From assembly GCA_030595845.1 (NCBI GenBank), contig JAUVCL010000031.1:1-15235 (forward strand): a stretch of 15,235 nucleotides of DNA. The letters run 5' to 3'. Both the position numbers and the translations under genes were made by a program. The notes under the pieces are model-generated. The model was not told the origin of the DNA and did not search any database. It saw only the letters and a program-made list of their open reading frames with translations. Source of the stretch: Campylobacterota bacterium (GTDB lineage Bacteria; Campylobacterota; Campylobacteria; Campylobacterales; Sulfurovaceae). Positions 1 to 7,285 of this stretch are shown one piece after another (positions within the stretch are counted from its first letter, which is position 1; each line of letters begins with the position of its first letter).

Positions 1-1845
1 GGCTTCTTTGATCATGGGTTCTTGAAGTAAGGTAGAGGGATCTTTCTCTTTTGCTGCTTCTGTGTCTCCCGCTTCCGGAGAGATACAGGAACTTTTCATT
101 TCGATATCTTCTATCATGGAAGCAGAATCTGCATCCTGATGTGGGGCTTCGACAGGCTCAGCCACCGATGTTGTATTTACTTCCACTCTTTGAGTTTCAG
201 TTTTTGAGCTTGTCAAAGTGGTTGAGGGGTCAACTACTTTTTTTTTAGCGATATTGACGATCTTTGTTTCAAAGCCAAAGATGTCTTTTACAAACATATT
301 GATGAGTCCCCAGTGATTGATCAGCGTTTTCTTATCATCTCCCTCTGTCATAGAAGCCCAGGTTAATTTGTTGTCTGCAAAACTTTCAAATGTAATATTA
401 CGTTCAAAACATGCACCCAGATCATAGTCTCTGTCGTAAAGTTTTTTTACAAGTTGATCAAATGTTTTTTGATGAGGGTTTATCTGTGCTATAGGTGCTT
501 CTTTTACAGCAGGTTTTTCAATGCTTTGTGTAGGGACAGACCCCTGTGTCTGTCCTGGGTCAACACGGGGGTTGACCCCTACATTGTTATCTTGAATATC
601 ATTAGGTATGTTTTCAGAAGGCAGGGGGTCATTTTCTTTTTTATCAGAAGCTACTTTTCTTACTAGGGTCTCTGTAACAGGTAGCGTTGCAATGATCTCA
701 TCTTCTGTAATAGTGATAACGTCTGGGAGTACAGTGAGATCTGGAGAAGGTGTGCTCACCATGATCTCAGAGACTTCTACGCCCTTCAGTTCTTGTTCTA
801 GTCCACGGATCATGGTGTCTATGTCTTTGATCTCCAGTGATTCCATCATTTTAAAAAGAGCCAGGGAGAGTACAAACTCACCATCACTCCCAATAGAAAG
901 TAACGATTTGGATTCTGCGATCACTCTAAAGAAACGTTCTATGATCATAGGAGAGAATGTACCATTACCGTTGAGCAGCAGATCCTTAAGATAGAGTGTA
1001 AGCTCATCGAGTATCATTTCAGCTTCATAATCTGTTGCCAACCTAATAAAAGCCAGTATCTTTGTGCTGTCTTTGTACATGATATCATGAAGTAAGGCTT
1101 CCAAGTGACTGGGTTCTATGATACCCAGCATACCCGTAACTGTGGCTACATCTACAAAGTTTTTAGAATAGACAATGGCTTGATCCATCAAGGTGAGAGA
1201 GTCTCTAAGACTTCCTGCTCCAGAACGTGCGATGATGTCTAGGGCATCTCTCTCATAGCCTACATTCTCAAGATCTAAAATGTGTTCCAAATGTTTAAGT
1301 ACGAGGTTCTGAGGTATCTTTTTAAATCTAAAATGTTGTGTACGTGAAAGGATGGTTGCAGGCAGTTTTAGAGGATCTGTGGTGGCTAAAATAAACTTAA
1401 CAAAATCAGGCGGTTCCTCAAGGGTTTTGAGGAGCGCATTAAAGGCCTGTGGGGTAAGCATATGGACTTCATCAATGATAAAGATCTTGTAGCGTGCAGA
1501 AGAGGGTTTGTATTTGGTATGTTCTATAAGGTCTTTGATGTCATCAATACCACGGTTAGAAGCCGCATCCATTTCGATGATATCCATATGACTGTTCTGG
1601 CTGGCCATAACGCAGTGTGTACAGGTGCCACAGGGATGGGAAGTTTCACCCTTTTCGCAGAGTAACGCTTTTGCAAAAATACGTGCAGTAGAGGTTTTAC
1701 CACTCCCTCTAAGTCCGGAAAAAAGGTAGGCATGAGAGAGTCTGTTGCCATCAAGTGCAAGAGAGAGTGTTTGTGAAACTGCCTCTTGGCCTATGAGGTC
1801 ATCAAAGGTGGCTGGACGGTATTTTCTTGCTAAGGCTAAAGACAC
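1..1845 (-). CDS. dnaX: DNA polymerase III subunit gamma/tau (partial, C-terminus beyond window)
   Basis: This is the clamp-loader ATPase subunit of the replicative polymerase. The frame is open from GTG at 1845-1843 to the left edge (615 codons, no stop). The GTG is preceded by AGGAG (1851-1855, minus strand) at 5-nt spacing. Visible from the N-terminus: the family opening LARKYRPATFDDLIGQ, Walker A GLRGSGKTS (residues 44-52), the four zinc cysteines C63, C72, C75 and C78, Walker B IIDEVHML, the sensor-1 region ATTDPLKLPATILSRT, and sensor 2 GAGSLRDSLTLMDQ. A linker follows, then a small tau-like C-terminal domain around residues 455-530. After that comes a low-complexity hydrophilic tail. 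Oddities: a palindromic repeat supplies residues about 422-439, another repeat supplies VAEPVEA (561-567), and an A9 run covers codons 534-536. The identification is certain; the true C-terminus is not seen. Confidence 0.96.
   Translation of the reverse strand, partial: MSLALARKYRPATFDDLIGQEAVSQTLSLALDGNRLSHAYLFSGLRGSGKTSTARIFAKALLCEKGETSHPCGTCTHCVMASQNSHMDIIEMDAASNRGIDDIKDLIEHTKYKPSSARYKIFIIDEVHMLTPQAFNALLKTLEEPPDFVKFILATTDPLKLPATILSRTQHFRFKKIPQNLVLKHLEHILDLENVGYERDALDIIARSGAGSLRDSLTLMDQAIVYSKNFVDVATVTGMLGIIEPSHLEALLHDIMYKDSTKILAFIRLATDYEAEMILDELTLYLKDLLLNGNGTFSPMIIERFFRVIAESKSLLSIGSDGEFVLSLALFKMMESLEIKDIDTMIRGLEQELKGVEVSEIMVSTPSPDLTVLPDVITITEDEIIATLPVTETLVRKVASDKKENDPLPSENIPNDIQDNNVGVNPRVDPGQTQGSVPTQSIEKPAVKEAPIAQINPHQKTFDQLVKKLYDRDYDLGACFERNITFESFADNKLTWASMTEGDDKKTLINHWGLINMFVKDIFGFETKIVNIAKKKVVDPSTTLTSSKTETQRVEVNTTSVAEPVEAPHQDADSASMIEDIEMKSSCISPEAGDTEAAKEKDPSTLLQEPMIKEA
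146..230. repeat. Imperfect inverted repeat inside the dnaX tail (TTCGACAGGCTCA type)
   Basis: TTCGACAGGCTCA at 148-160 and TGAGCTTGTCAAA at 205-217 are inverted copies matching at 11 of 13 positions, about 45 bases apart. The flanks also resemble each other (GCCACC, and GTGGTTGAGG). On the dnaX strand the first half encodes VAEPVEA in a low-complexity tail. I recognise this as the look of a dispersed genomic repeat that has become part of a coding sequence, but only this one locus is in the window, so that status is inferred. Confidence 0.5.
238..246 (-). other. A9 homopolymer in dnaX with stops in both shifted frames
   Basis: On the coding strand, nine A (AAA AAA AAA, three Lys codons) are followed by GTAGTTGAC. 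Losing one A reads directly into TAG (236-234). Gaining one A reads into TGA (232-230). Slippage here would therefore end the protein at about residue 536. Thermus dnaX makes its short form by transcriptional slippage on an A9 run, so the layout is suggestive. However, the position is late, after the tau-like domain. Confidence 0.35.
530..582. repeat. Palindromic repeat pair, copy 1 (in frame in dnaX)
   Basis: Two inverted units lie back to back, bounded by GTAGGG (530-535) and CCCTAC (577-582). Each unit is its own hairpin. Read from its GTAGGG end, it has GTAGGG(G/A), a 4-base arm, CCCCYGTG, the complementary arm, and then CCC or TCC. The arms here are CAGA/TCTG and TCAA/TTGA. On the dnaX strand the copy reads without a stop as VGVNPRVDPGQ and following residues, in the linker before the C-terminal domain. 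Copies 2 and 3 are at 2877-2966 and 6716-6793. Confidence 0.85.
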
Positions 1846-1862
1846 AGTTACTCCTAAAGAGG

Positions 1863-1892
1863 CTCGTTCCCACGCAGGAGCATGGGAACGAG
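1863..1892. repeat. Hairpin repeat with AGGA loop, copy A
   Basis: A 13-base-pair stem with one mismatch (C1873 opposite A1882) closes an AGGA loop at 1876-1879. The stem ends are CTCGTTCCCA and TGGGAACGAG. It lies in the dnaX leader, 18 bases upstream of its GTG, and upstream of the divergent metallopeptidase promoter. A second copy with different but complementary inner arms lies at 3041-3066. There is no T-tract after the stem in either direction, so it is not an obvious intrinsic terminator. Confidence 0.8.
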
Positions 1893-1935
1893 TTTACATT
1901 TATTGTTCTAATTGTAGTGGGTTTTTACTTTTGGT

Positions 1936-1944
1936 TGGTATAAT
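1936..1944 (+). promoter_or_regulatory. Putative extended -10 promoter for the metallopeptidase gene
   Basis: TGGTATAAT (-10 TATAAT at 1939-1944 with TG one base upstream) follows a T-rich stretch and lies 34 bases before the ATG at 1979. No clear -35 is seen, which is normal for sigma-70 promoters in Campylobacterota. The predicted transcript start is near 1951. Confidence 0.55.
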
Positions 1945-1978
1945 TGAGTAATAATATTGAATGTTAAAAGGGATGTAT

Positions 1979-2872
1979 ATGAAATGGAAAGGTGGAAGAA
2001 AAAGTTCCAATGTTGAAGATAGAAGATCGACCTCAGGTAGTGGAGGACGTGGTGCACCCTCTATGCAAACCATGATGATCATTTGGCCACTTATAAAGCC
2101 ATTGTTTAAGACAAAATTGGGCTGGGCAATTATCGGTTTGGGGGCAGCAGCATATTTTGCCGGGTTTAATCCACTGTCTCTCATCGGTATGGGAACGCCT
2201 ACCGGCAAGATAACTGTAGCCAATGAAGCCAAAGACAACGAAATGTCAGATTTCATGGCAACAACCTTAGGTTATACAGAAACGGTTTGGAATGAGTTGC
2301 TTCCTAAATATGGCATAAAATACAAAGAACCTAAAATGGTACTTTATCGTGGTGGTACAAAATCTGGTTGTGGCTTTGCCTCTTCTGCAATGGGACCCTT
2401 TTACTGTCCTGCGGATCAAAAAGTATATTTGGATCAGAGTTTCTTTGAAGAATTGGCTAAAAACCATTCAGCTCCTGGTGACTTTGCACAGGCTTATGTA
2501 CTGGCACATGAAGTAGGACATCATATACAAAACCTGCAAGGTACCCTTGCTAAAGTACAAAAGGCAAAACAAAGTTGGGGTGGTAGCAGTACTAAAGCCA
2601 ACGCATTACAAGTAAAAGTAGAACTTCAAGCTGACTGTTACGCAGGTGTATGGGCGCACCATGCACATCAAAAATTTGGTATTTTAGAACGAGGTGATGT
2701 GGAAGAAGCATTACAAGCGGCAAGCTCTATTGGAGATGACACCTTACAGAAAAAAGCAGGAAGACACGTAAATCCAGATGGTTTTACCCATGGTTCAGCC
2801 AAGCAACGAATGGAATGGCTTAGACGTGGTCTCAACACAGGTGATATGAGAGCGTGTAATACCTTTAAATAA
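1979..2872 (+). CDS. ypfJ: YpfJ-family neutral zinc metallopeptidase, membrane-anchored
   Basis: This is a 297-residue protein of the putative neutral zinc metallopeptidase (YpfJ/KPN_02809) family; its physiological substrate is not established. The N-terminus MKWKGGRKSSNVEDRR matches the family opening. The start at 1979 is chosen because AAAAGGG lies 6 bases upstream; in-frame ATGs at 1961 and 1973 have worse spacing. A hydrophobic segment at about residues 46-70 should anchor the protein, leaving the catalytic domain outside the cytoplasm. The zinc motif HEVGH (177-181) supplies two His ligands and the catalytic Glu; E215 in VELQADC is the likely third ligand. Cysteines C131, C143, C220 and C293 could form disulfides. 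The gene is divergent from dnaX with its own promoter, and is followed directly by a palindromic repeat pair. Confidence 0.92.
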   Translation: MKWKGGRKSSNVEDRRSTSGSGGRGAPSMQTMMIIWPLIKPLFKTKLGWAIIGLGAAAYFAGFNPLSLIGMGTPTGKITVANEAKDNEMSDFMATTLGYTETVWNELLPKYGIKYKEPKMVLYRGGTKSGCGFASSAMGPFYCPADQKVYLDQSFFEELAKNHSAPGDFAQAYVLAHEVGHHIQNLQGTLAKVQKAKQSWGGSSTKANALQVKVELQADCYAGVWAHHAHQKFGILERGDVEEALQAASSIGDDTLQKKAGRHVNPDGFTHGSAKQRMEWLRRGLNTGDMRACNTFK

Positions 2873-2876
2873 TATT

Positions 2877-2966
2877 GTAGGGGTGGACCCCTGTGTCCAC
2901 CTGGAGTTGCTATATCATTCAAGTTTAAATATGAAACCTCGGACAGGCACAGGAGCCTGTCCCTAC
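2877..2966. repeat. Palindromic repeat pair, copy 2 (intergenic)
   Basis: The left unit is at 2877-2904 (arms TGGA/TCCA). The inverted right unit is at 2941-2966 and, read from its GTAGGG end, has arms CAGG/CCTG. About 36 bases separate them. It begins 4 bases after the metallopeptidase stop codon. The two units are the same family as copies 1 and 3 but with different, still complementary arms. The pair could fold as two hairpins or one long imperfect one. No T-tract follows, so terminator function is not supported. Confidence 0.85.
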
Positions 2967-2993
2967 GTCAATAACAATTAACCCCTTATTAGA

Positions 2994-2999
2994 TATAAT
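2994..2999 (+). promoter_or_regulatory. Putative -10 box for the leuS-lptE-folC-mfd cluster
   Basis: TATAAT lies at 2994-2999, with transcription expected to start near 3006, giving an untranslated leader of about 85 bases that contains the AGGA-loop hairpin. No good -35 is visible. This is the best promoter candidate between the metallopeptidase and leuS. The genes behind it are so close-packed that it probably serves the group. Confidence 0.5.
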
Positions 3000-3040
3000 C
3001 CTATCAATTAAATCAACCGCCATATCATAGTTAAAATATG

Positions 3041-3066
3041 CATTCCCAACGAGGACGTTGGGAACG
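3041..3066. repeat. Hairpin repeat with AGGA loop, copy B (leuS leader)
   Basis: TTCCCAACG (3043-3051) and CGTTGGGAA (3056-3064) form a perfect 9-base-pair stem around AGGA, with C3041-G3066 pairing one step further out. The loop and outer stem match copy A at 1863-1892. The inner arms differ (AACG/CGTT here, ACGC/GCAT there), and pairing here is perfect. It ends 24 bases before the leuS ATG, inside the predicted leader. Confidence 0.8.
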
Positions 3067-3090
3067 AGTGGTGTAGAAGGACGAGAAAAT

Positions 3091-5535
3091 ATGAGTTACA
3101 ATCCAAATGAGATTGAAGCCAAATGGCAAAAAAAATGGGATGATGAGAAGGCTTTTGAGCCTGATGATGCGTTAACAAGAAAGAAAAAATATATACTTTC
3201 CATGTTCCCTTTCCCAAGTGGAAGATTACATATGGGGCATGTGAGAAACTATGCCATCGGTGATGCTTTTGCACGTTATTATCGAAAACAGGATTTTAAT
3301 GTTCTACATCCTATTGGCTGGGATGCTTTTGGTATGCCTGCGGAGAATGCTGCTATTAAACACGGACGTCATCCTAAAGACTGGACGTACTCAAACATTG
3401 ATTATATGAGAAAAGAGCTCAATACACTTGGACTCTCTTTTTCTAAAACACGTGAGTTTGCTACCTGTGATGAGCTTTATACAAAGTGGGAACAAGAGTT
3501 TATCATCAAGATGTTTGAAGAAAAGTTACTTTACCGTGAGTCCACAACAGTAAACTGGTGTGAAGACTGTCATACTGTGCTTGCCAATGAGCAAGTAGAA
3601 GAAGGTTGTTGTTGGCGTTGTGACAACCCTGTAGAGCTCAAAGAGATGCCTGGGTATTACCTTGACATCATTAAGTACGCTGATGACCTTCTTGATGATC
3701 TGAAGCAGCTTGAGGGTAAATGGCCAAATCAGGTACTTACGATGCAGGAAAACTGGATAGGAAAGTCTCAAGGGTTAGAGTTTGATTTTGAACTAAGTGA
3801 AGCAAGTAAAGCAAAACTTGGTGGGAAGTTTGACAAATATACGGTATTTACTACACGTCCTGATACTATTTATGGGGTGACATACTCAGCACTTGCAGCA
3901 GAGCATCCTATCACGAAGTATCTTCTTGAGAATGAGCTTTTAGAGACTGATGTGAGAGAGAAGATTGTGACTATCACAAACATGACTGAGATAGAAAGAG
4001 CCAAAGAGGGTAAAGAGGGGTATGACTTAGGTTTAACGGTTATTCACCCACTCACAAATGAAGAGATACCTGTCTGGACAGCGAACTTTGTACTTGCCTC
4101 TTATGGAGGTGGTGCTGTAATGTCAGTTCCTGCCCATGATGACAGAGATTTTGAGTTTGCTACAAAGTATGGTTTACCTATAAAAAGAGTGATAAGTGGT
4201 GGTGAAGCGTTACCTTATACACTTGAGGGTAACTTAGAGAATTCAGGGTCATTTACGGGTGTGAAAAATACAGAAGCTAAAGCACAGATCATTGCACATT
4301 TTGAAGAGAAGTCTTTGGGTAAGGGTACAACAAACTATAAACTCAGAAACTGGGGAATTTCTCGTCAGCGTTACTGGGGTGCACCTATACCGTTTGTACA
4401 CTGTGACACTTGTGGACTTGTAGCAGAGAAAATAGAAAATCTACCAATAGCACTTCCTGAAGATGTTGAGATCACAGGAGAGGGGAACCCGCTTGATAAT
4501 CATCCTACATGGTCTAATTGCGCTTGTCCTGTCTGTGGAAAAGATGCCAAACGTGAAACAGATACTTTAGATACTTTTGTACAGTCAAGCTGGTATCAGT
4601 TCCGTTATGCGACGAACCCTAAGAAGTGGAATGAAGTAGGGATAGACAAAGAAGAAGCAAATTATTGGTTAGGGGTTGACCAATATATTGGTGGGATAGA
4701 ACACGCCATCTTGCATTTGCTTTATGCACGTTTCTTTACTAAAGTACTTCGTGACCTTGGGTACCATGACATAGATGAACCTTTTGAGAATTTACTGACG
4801 CAAGGTATGGTTCTGATGGATGGTACGAAGATGTCTAAATCTAAAGGTAATACGGTTGACCCGGATGCACTTATAGAGAAATATGGTGCAGATACGGCAA
4901 GACTTTTTACACTTTTTGCTGCGCCTCCGGCAAAAGAACTTGAATGGAACGATTCTGCAGTTGAAGGTGCGTTCAGGTTCATTAAAAAACTTTATGACAG
5001 AAAAGAAAAGGTAAATGGAAATACTTTGCCTAACATTGATCAAGGTGCTTTAAGTAAAGAGTCTAAGTTGGCACGTGTGAAAGTGTATGAAGCACTTCAA
5101 AAGTCTTCTGATGTGTATGAAAAAACATTTGCTTTTAATACACTTATCGCTGCTTGTATGGAAGCACTGAATGCTTTGGATAAACAGGACAATGCAGATG
5201 TTTGGACAGAGGGGATGTATATTATGTTAAATCTTTTAGAACCGATTATCCCTCATGTGACGACGGAACTTTCTGAAGTGTTATTTGACAGAAAAAATAT
5301 GGGTGCTATACTTGAAGTAAAAGAAGAAGTATTTGTGCAAGACAGTATCTTATATATGGTGATGATAGGCGGTAAGAAGCGAACAGAGCTTGAAATGAGC
5401 CCTTCTGCTTCAAAAGATGAGATCTTAGTAGCAGCGAAAGAAGCAGGGGCTAAATGGCTTGAAGGTATGACGATTGTTAAAGAGATCGTTGTGCCAAATA
5501 AGTTGGTAAACTTAGCAGTAAAACCCAATAAATAG
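3091..5535 (+). CDS. leuS: Leucine--tRNA ligase
   Basis: This cytoplasmic class I synthetase charges tRNA-Leu with leucine and edits mischarged tRNA. The protein has 814 residues, normal for a bacterial LeuRS. Start ATG 3091 (MSYNPNEIEAKWQ) has AGGACGAG just upstream; the open frame extends further upstream only through the hairpin repeat and is not the true start. The HIGH-type motif is HMGH (residues 47-50) after PFPSG. Zinc-domain cysteines occur in WCEDCH and CCWRCD. The editing domain carries TTRPDT (254-259), and the catalytic loop is KMSKS (580-584). A C-terminal anticodon-binding domain follows, ending in the usual small tail. lptE follows after 15 bases, so co-transcription is likely. 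No T-box or leucine-rich leader peptide is seen. Confidence 0.97.
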   Translation: MSYNPNEIEAKWQKKWDDEKAFEPDDALTRKKKYILSMFPFPSGRLHMGHVRNYAIGDAFARYYRKQDFNVLHPIGWDAFGMPAENAAIKHGRHPKDWTYSNIDYMRKELNTLGLSFSKTREFATCDELYTKWEQEFIIKMFEEKLLYRESTTVNWCEDCHTVLANEQVEEGCCWRCDNPVELKEMPGYYLDIIKYADDLLDDLKQLEGKWPNQVLTMQENWIGKSQGLEFDFELSEASKAKLGGKFDKYTVFTTRPDTIYGVTYSALAAEHPITKYLLENELLETDVREKIVTITNMTEIERAKEGKEGYDLGLTVIHPLTNEEIPVWTANFVLASYGGGAVMSVPAHDDRDFEFATKYGLPIKRVISGGEALPYTLEGNLENSGSFTGVKNTEAKAQIIAHFEEKSLGKGTTNYKLRNWGISRQRYWGAPIPFVHCDTCGLVAEKIENLPIALPEDVEITGEGNPLDNHPTWSNCACPVCGKDAKRETDTLDTFVQSSWYQFRYATNPKKWNEVGIDKEEANYWLGVDQYIGGIEHAILHLLYARFFTKVLRDLGYHDIDEPFENLLTQGMVLMDGTKMSKSKGNTVDPDALIEKYGADTARLFTLFAAPPAKELEWNDSAVEGAFRFIKKLYDRKEKVNGNTLPNIDQGALSKESKLARVKVYEALQKSSDVYEKTFAFNTLIAACMEALNALDKQDNADVWTEGMYIMLNLLEPIIPHVTTELSEVLFDRKNMGAILEVKEEVFVQDSILYMVMIGGKKRTELEMSPSASKDEILVAAKEAGAKWLEGMTIVKEIVVPNKLVNLAVKPNK

Positions 5536-5550
5536 TCTAAAGAGGAAAAT

Positions 5551-6078
5551 ATGCAGATAAAATCAATATTATTTACGCTTATTGCTTTAATAATACTAAG
5601 TGCTTGTGGATATAAACCCTCTTCTCATATGATCAAACATATCTTTTCTGATACAGTGTATGTAGAAGTGATGGTTGACAGAGTAGAACCGGAAAATGCC
5701 CCTTTTGTGAAAGATGAAATGAACCGTTTGATCTATACACGTTTTAAAGGACGGGTCACATCAAAAGAAAAGGCACAAAGCCAGATCCGTATCACTTATG
5801 CAGGGAGCAGTTTTTTACCGCTTGCTTATGAAAATGGATATGTGACACGTTACCGTGCAAATATCAGGGTACGTTTTGATATGGTGACTAAAGACGGGAA
5901 GTTAAGCAAAAAGATTACGAGTAGGGTTGAATCAGATATTCAGGAAAGTTCACTGACCTCTTCTGCACTTAGAACAGAAGCTATCCGTACAGGATTGGCA
6001 AAAGCGTTAGATGAATTTTTGGCCTATGTGAGTGCTAAAGGGATGTTGAAAAGTGAGAAGGCAGAAGGTAGTAAGTAG
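5551..6078 (+). CDS. lptE: LPS-assembly lipoprotein LptE
   Basis: This is a 175-residue lipoprotein. A short signal peptide ends in the lipobox LSAC, with C19 as the acylated residue, so the mature protein should sit in the outer membrane. In LptE proteins this partner plugs the LptD barrel that inserts lipopolysaccharide into the outer leaflet. The remainder is small, mixed alpha/beta and basic, with a conserved-looking YVTRYRANIRVRFD strand. LptE is poorly conserved, so part of the identification comes from position: leuS-lptE-folC is a common order in Campylobacterota. AGAGGA precedes the ATG. The stop is 7 bases before the folC ATG. Confidence 0.85.
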   Translation: MQIKSILFTLIALIILSACGYKPSSHMIKHIFSDTVYVEVMVDRVEPENAPFVKDEMNRLIYTRFKGRVTSKEKAQSQIRITYAGSSFLPLAYENGYVTRYRANIRVRFDMVTKDGKLSKKITSRVESDIQESSLTSSALRTEAIRTGLAKALDEFLAYVSAKGMLKSEKAEGSK

Positions 6079-6085
6079 CAGTGGT

Positions 6086-7285
6086 ATGGATTTTAATACA
6101 TTTTTAGACAATAAACCACTTTATTATAAAGAGATAGACCATGCGCGTGTGCACCTTGCTTATGCATTGCTCAAGCCACGCATCAAACAACCTCGGACAA
6201 TTCATGTTGTGGGTACTAACGGCAAAGGTTCTACCGGGCGAATGCTTGCACATCTTGCCTATAAAAGTGGGCTGAATGTAGGCCATTATACTTCTCCTCA
6301 TATTTTGAAGTTCAATGAACGTATTTGGGTAGACGGTAGAGATAGTTCTGATGTAGTATTGGAAGAAGCACATCAAAGACTTTTTACCCTTTTAGGTAGA
6401 GAGATGAGTGAAAGTTTGAGTTATTTTGAGTATACGACACTTTTAGCGTTTATTGTGTTTGAGAATTGTGACCTAATGGTATTGGAAGCAGGTTTGGGCG
6501 GAGAGTTTGATGCGACCAATGTATGTGAAAAAGTACTCTCTATTATTACGCCTATAGGGTTAGATCACCAAGCGTTCCTGGGTGAAACGATAGAAGAGAT
6601 CGCAGGCACAAAAATACGAAGTATTCAAGATCAGGTATTATTGGCACCTCAGGTGTATGATGAAGTGGTTGAAGTAGCGAAAGAGATTGCATCAGAGAAA
6701 GGTGCATGCTTGAATATTGTAGGGGACAACCCCCGTGTTGTCCCAGGAGTTTCAAAACTAGCTAGGGAGGACACAGGGGTCCTCCCCTACAATGACAAAG
6801 TTCATAAAATCGCCAAAGAAAAAGGCTGGGGTGATTATCTGATAGACAATGCCAACGTAGCTTTACAAGCCTTAGATATCTTAGATATTAAATGTAACAT
6901 AAATGATTTAAAATCCGTAGAACTCTTTGGACGTTTTTATGCTTTGACAGATAATATACGTATTGATGTAGGGCATAATCCTTTAGCCGCACAGGCCATA
7001 GAAAAAGCATTAGACGAGAAAGTCATATTGATCTATAACTCTTTGGATGATAAAGATTATGAACAGGTATTGCGTAGATTGAAGCCTAAAGTGAAACGAG
7101 TAGAGATACTCCCTATTCATTCGCAAAGAGCAACAACAGTGGAAGAGATAGAAAAAGCTTTAGATAAAGTAGGTTTGGAGTATAGCTATTTTGAAAACAG
7201 GATAAGTGATGATGAAGACTATTTGGTCTTTGGATCATTTTATGTTGTAGAAGAATTTTTAAAGAGGTTTAATGTACCAAAGTAA
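6086..7285 (+). CDS. folC: Bifunctional folylpolyglutamate synthase/dihydrofolate synthase, with in-frame repeat insertion
   Basis: FolC joins glutamate to dihydropteroate and extends the glutamate tail of folates in the cytoplasm. The ATP-binding loop is GTNGKGSTGR. Further family signatures are YTSPHILKFNERIW, FEYTTLLAF, LEAGLGGEFDATN and GLDHQAFLGETIEEIAGTK, followed by a Mur-ligase-like C-terminal domain with VGHNP. I prefer ATG 6086 (399 residues, MDFNTFLDNKPLYY), which matches the family N-terminus. GTG 6053 would add 11 residues and overlap lptE; neither has a strong ribosome site. Residues 212-235 are encoded by a palindromic repeat (6716-6793) that keeps the frame open, at a stretch expected to be a surface loop near the junction of the two domains. 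The end overlaps mfd by 14 bases. Confidence 0.94.
   Translation: MDFNTFLDNKPLYYKEIDHARVHLAYALLKPRIKQPRTIHVVGTNGKGSTGRMLAHLAYKSGLNVGHYTSPHILKFNERIWVDGRDSSDVVLEEAHQRLFTLLGREMSESLSYFEYTTLLAFIVFENCDLMVLEAGLGGEFDATNVCEKVLSIITPIGLDHQAFLGETIEEIAGTKIRSIQDQVLLAPQVYDEVVEVAKEIASEKGACLNIVGDNPRVVPGVSKLAREDTGVLPYNDKVHKIAKEKGWGDYLIDNANVALQALDILDIKCNINDLKSVELFGRFYALTDNIRIDVGHNPLAAQAIEKALDEKVILIYNSLDDKDYEQVLRRLKPKVKRVEILPIHSQRATTVEEIEKALDKVGLEYSYFENRISDDEDYLVFGSFYVVEEFLKRFNVPK
6716..6793. repeat. Palindromic repeat pair, copy 3 (in frame in folC)
   Basis: A perfect 11-base terminal inverted repeat, ATTGTAGGGGA (6716-6726) and TCCCCTACAAT (6783-6793), encloses two hairpin units. The left stem is GGGACAAC/GTTGTCCC (6723-6730 with 6737-6744). 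The right stem is GGGAGGAC/GTCCTCCC (6765-6772 with 6779-6786). Arms are ACAA/TTGT and AGGA/TCCT. The copy reads through as VGDNPRVVPG and following residues in folC. The left unit uses the same orientation and reading frame as copy 1 in dnaX (VGVNPRVDPG). Confidence 0.9.

Noticed and set aside
608..994. Plus-strand open frame of 128 codons
   Set aside because: It is the antisense shadow of dnaX, with Ser/Thr/Ile-rich composition and no ribosome site. The other opposite-strand frames over dnaX, leuS, folC, mfd and the surface gene are rejected for the same reason.
2877..2966. Intrinsic terminator for the metallopeptidase gene
   Set aside because: The hairpins are strong but no T-tract follows on either strand, and the same element occurs inside coding sequences.
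3000..3090. T-box or leucine leader peptide controlling leuS
   Set aside because: There is no T-box core sequence and no Leu-rich small reading frame. The only structure is the AGGA-loop hairpin repeat.
530..6793. CRISPR array
   Set aside because: The repeats are three widely separated inverted pairs, two of them inside genes, with no regular spacers and no cas genes.
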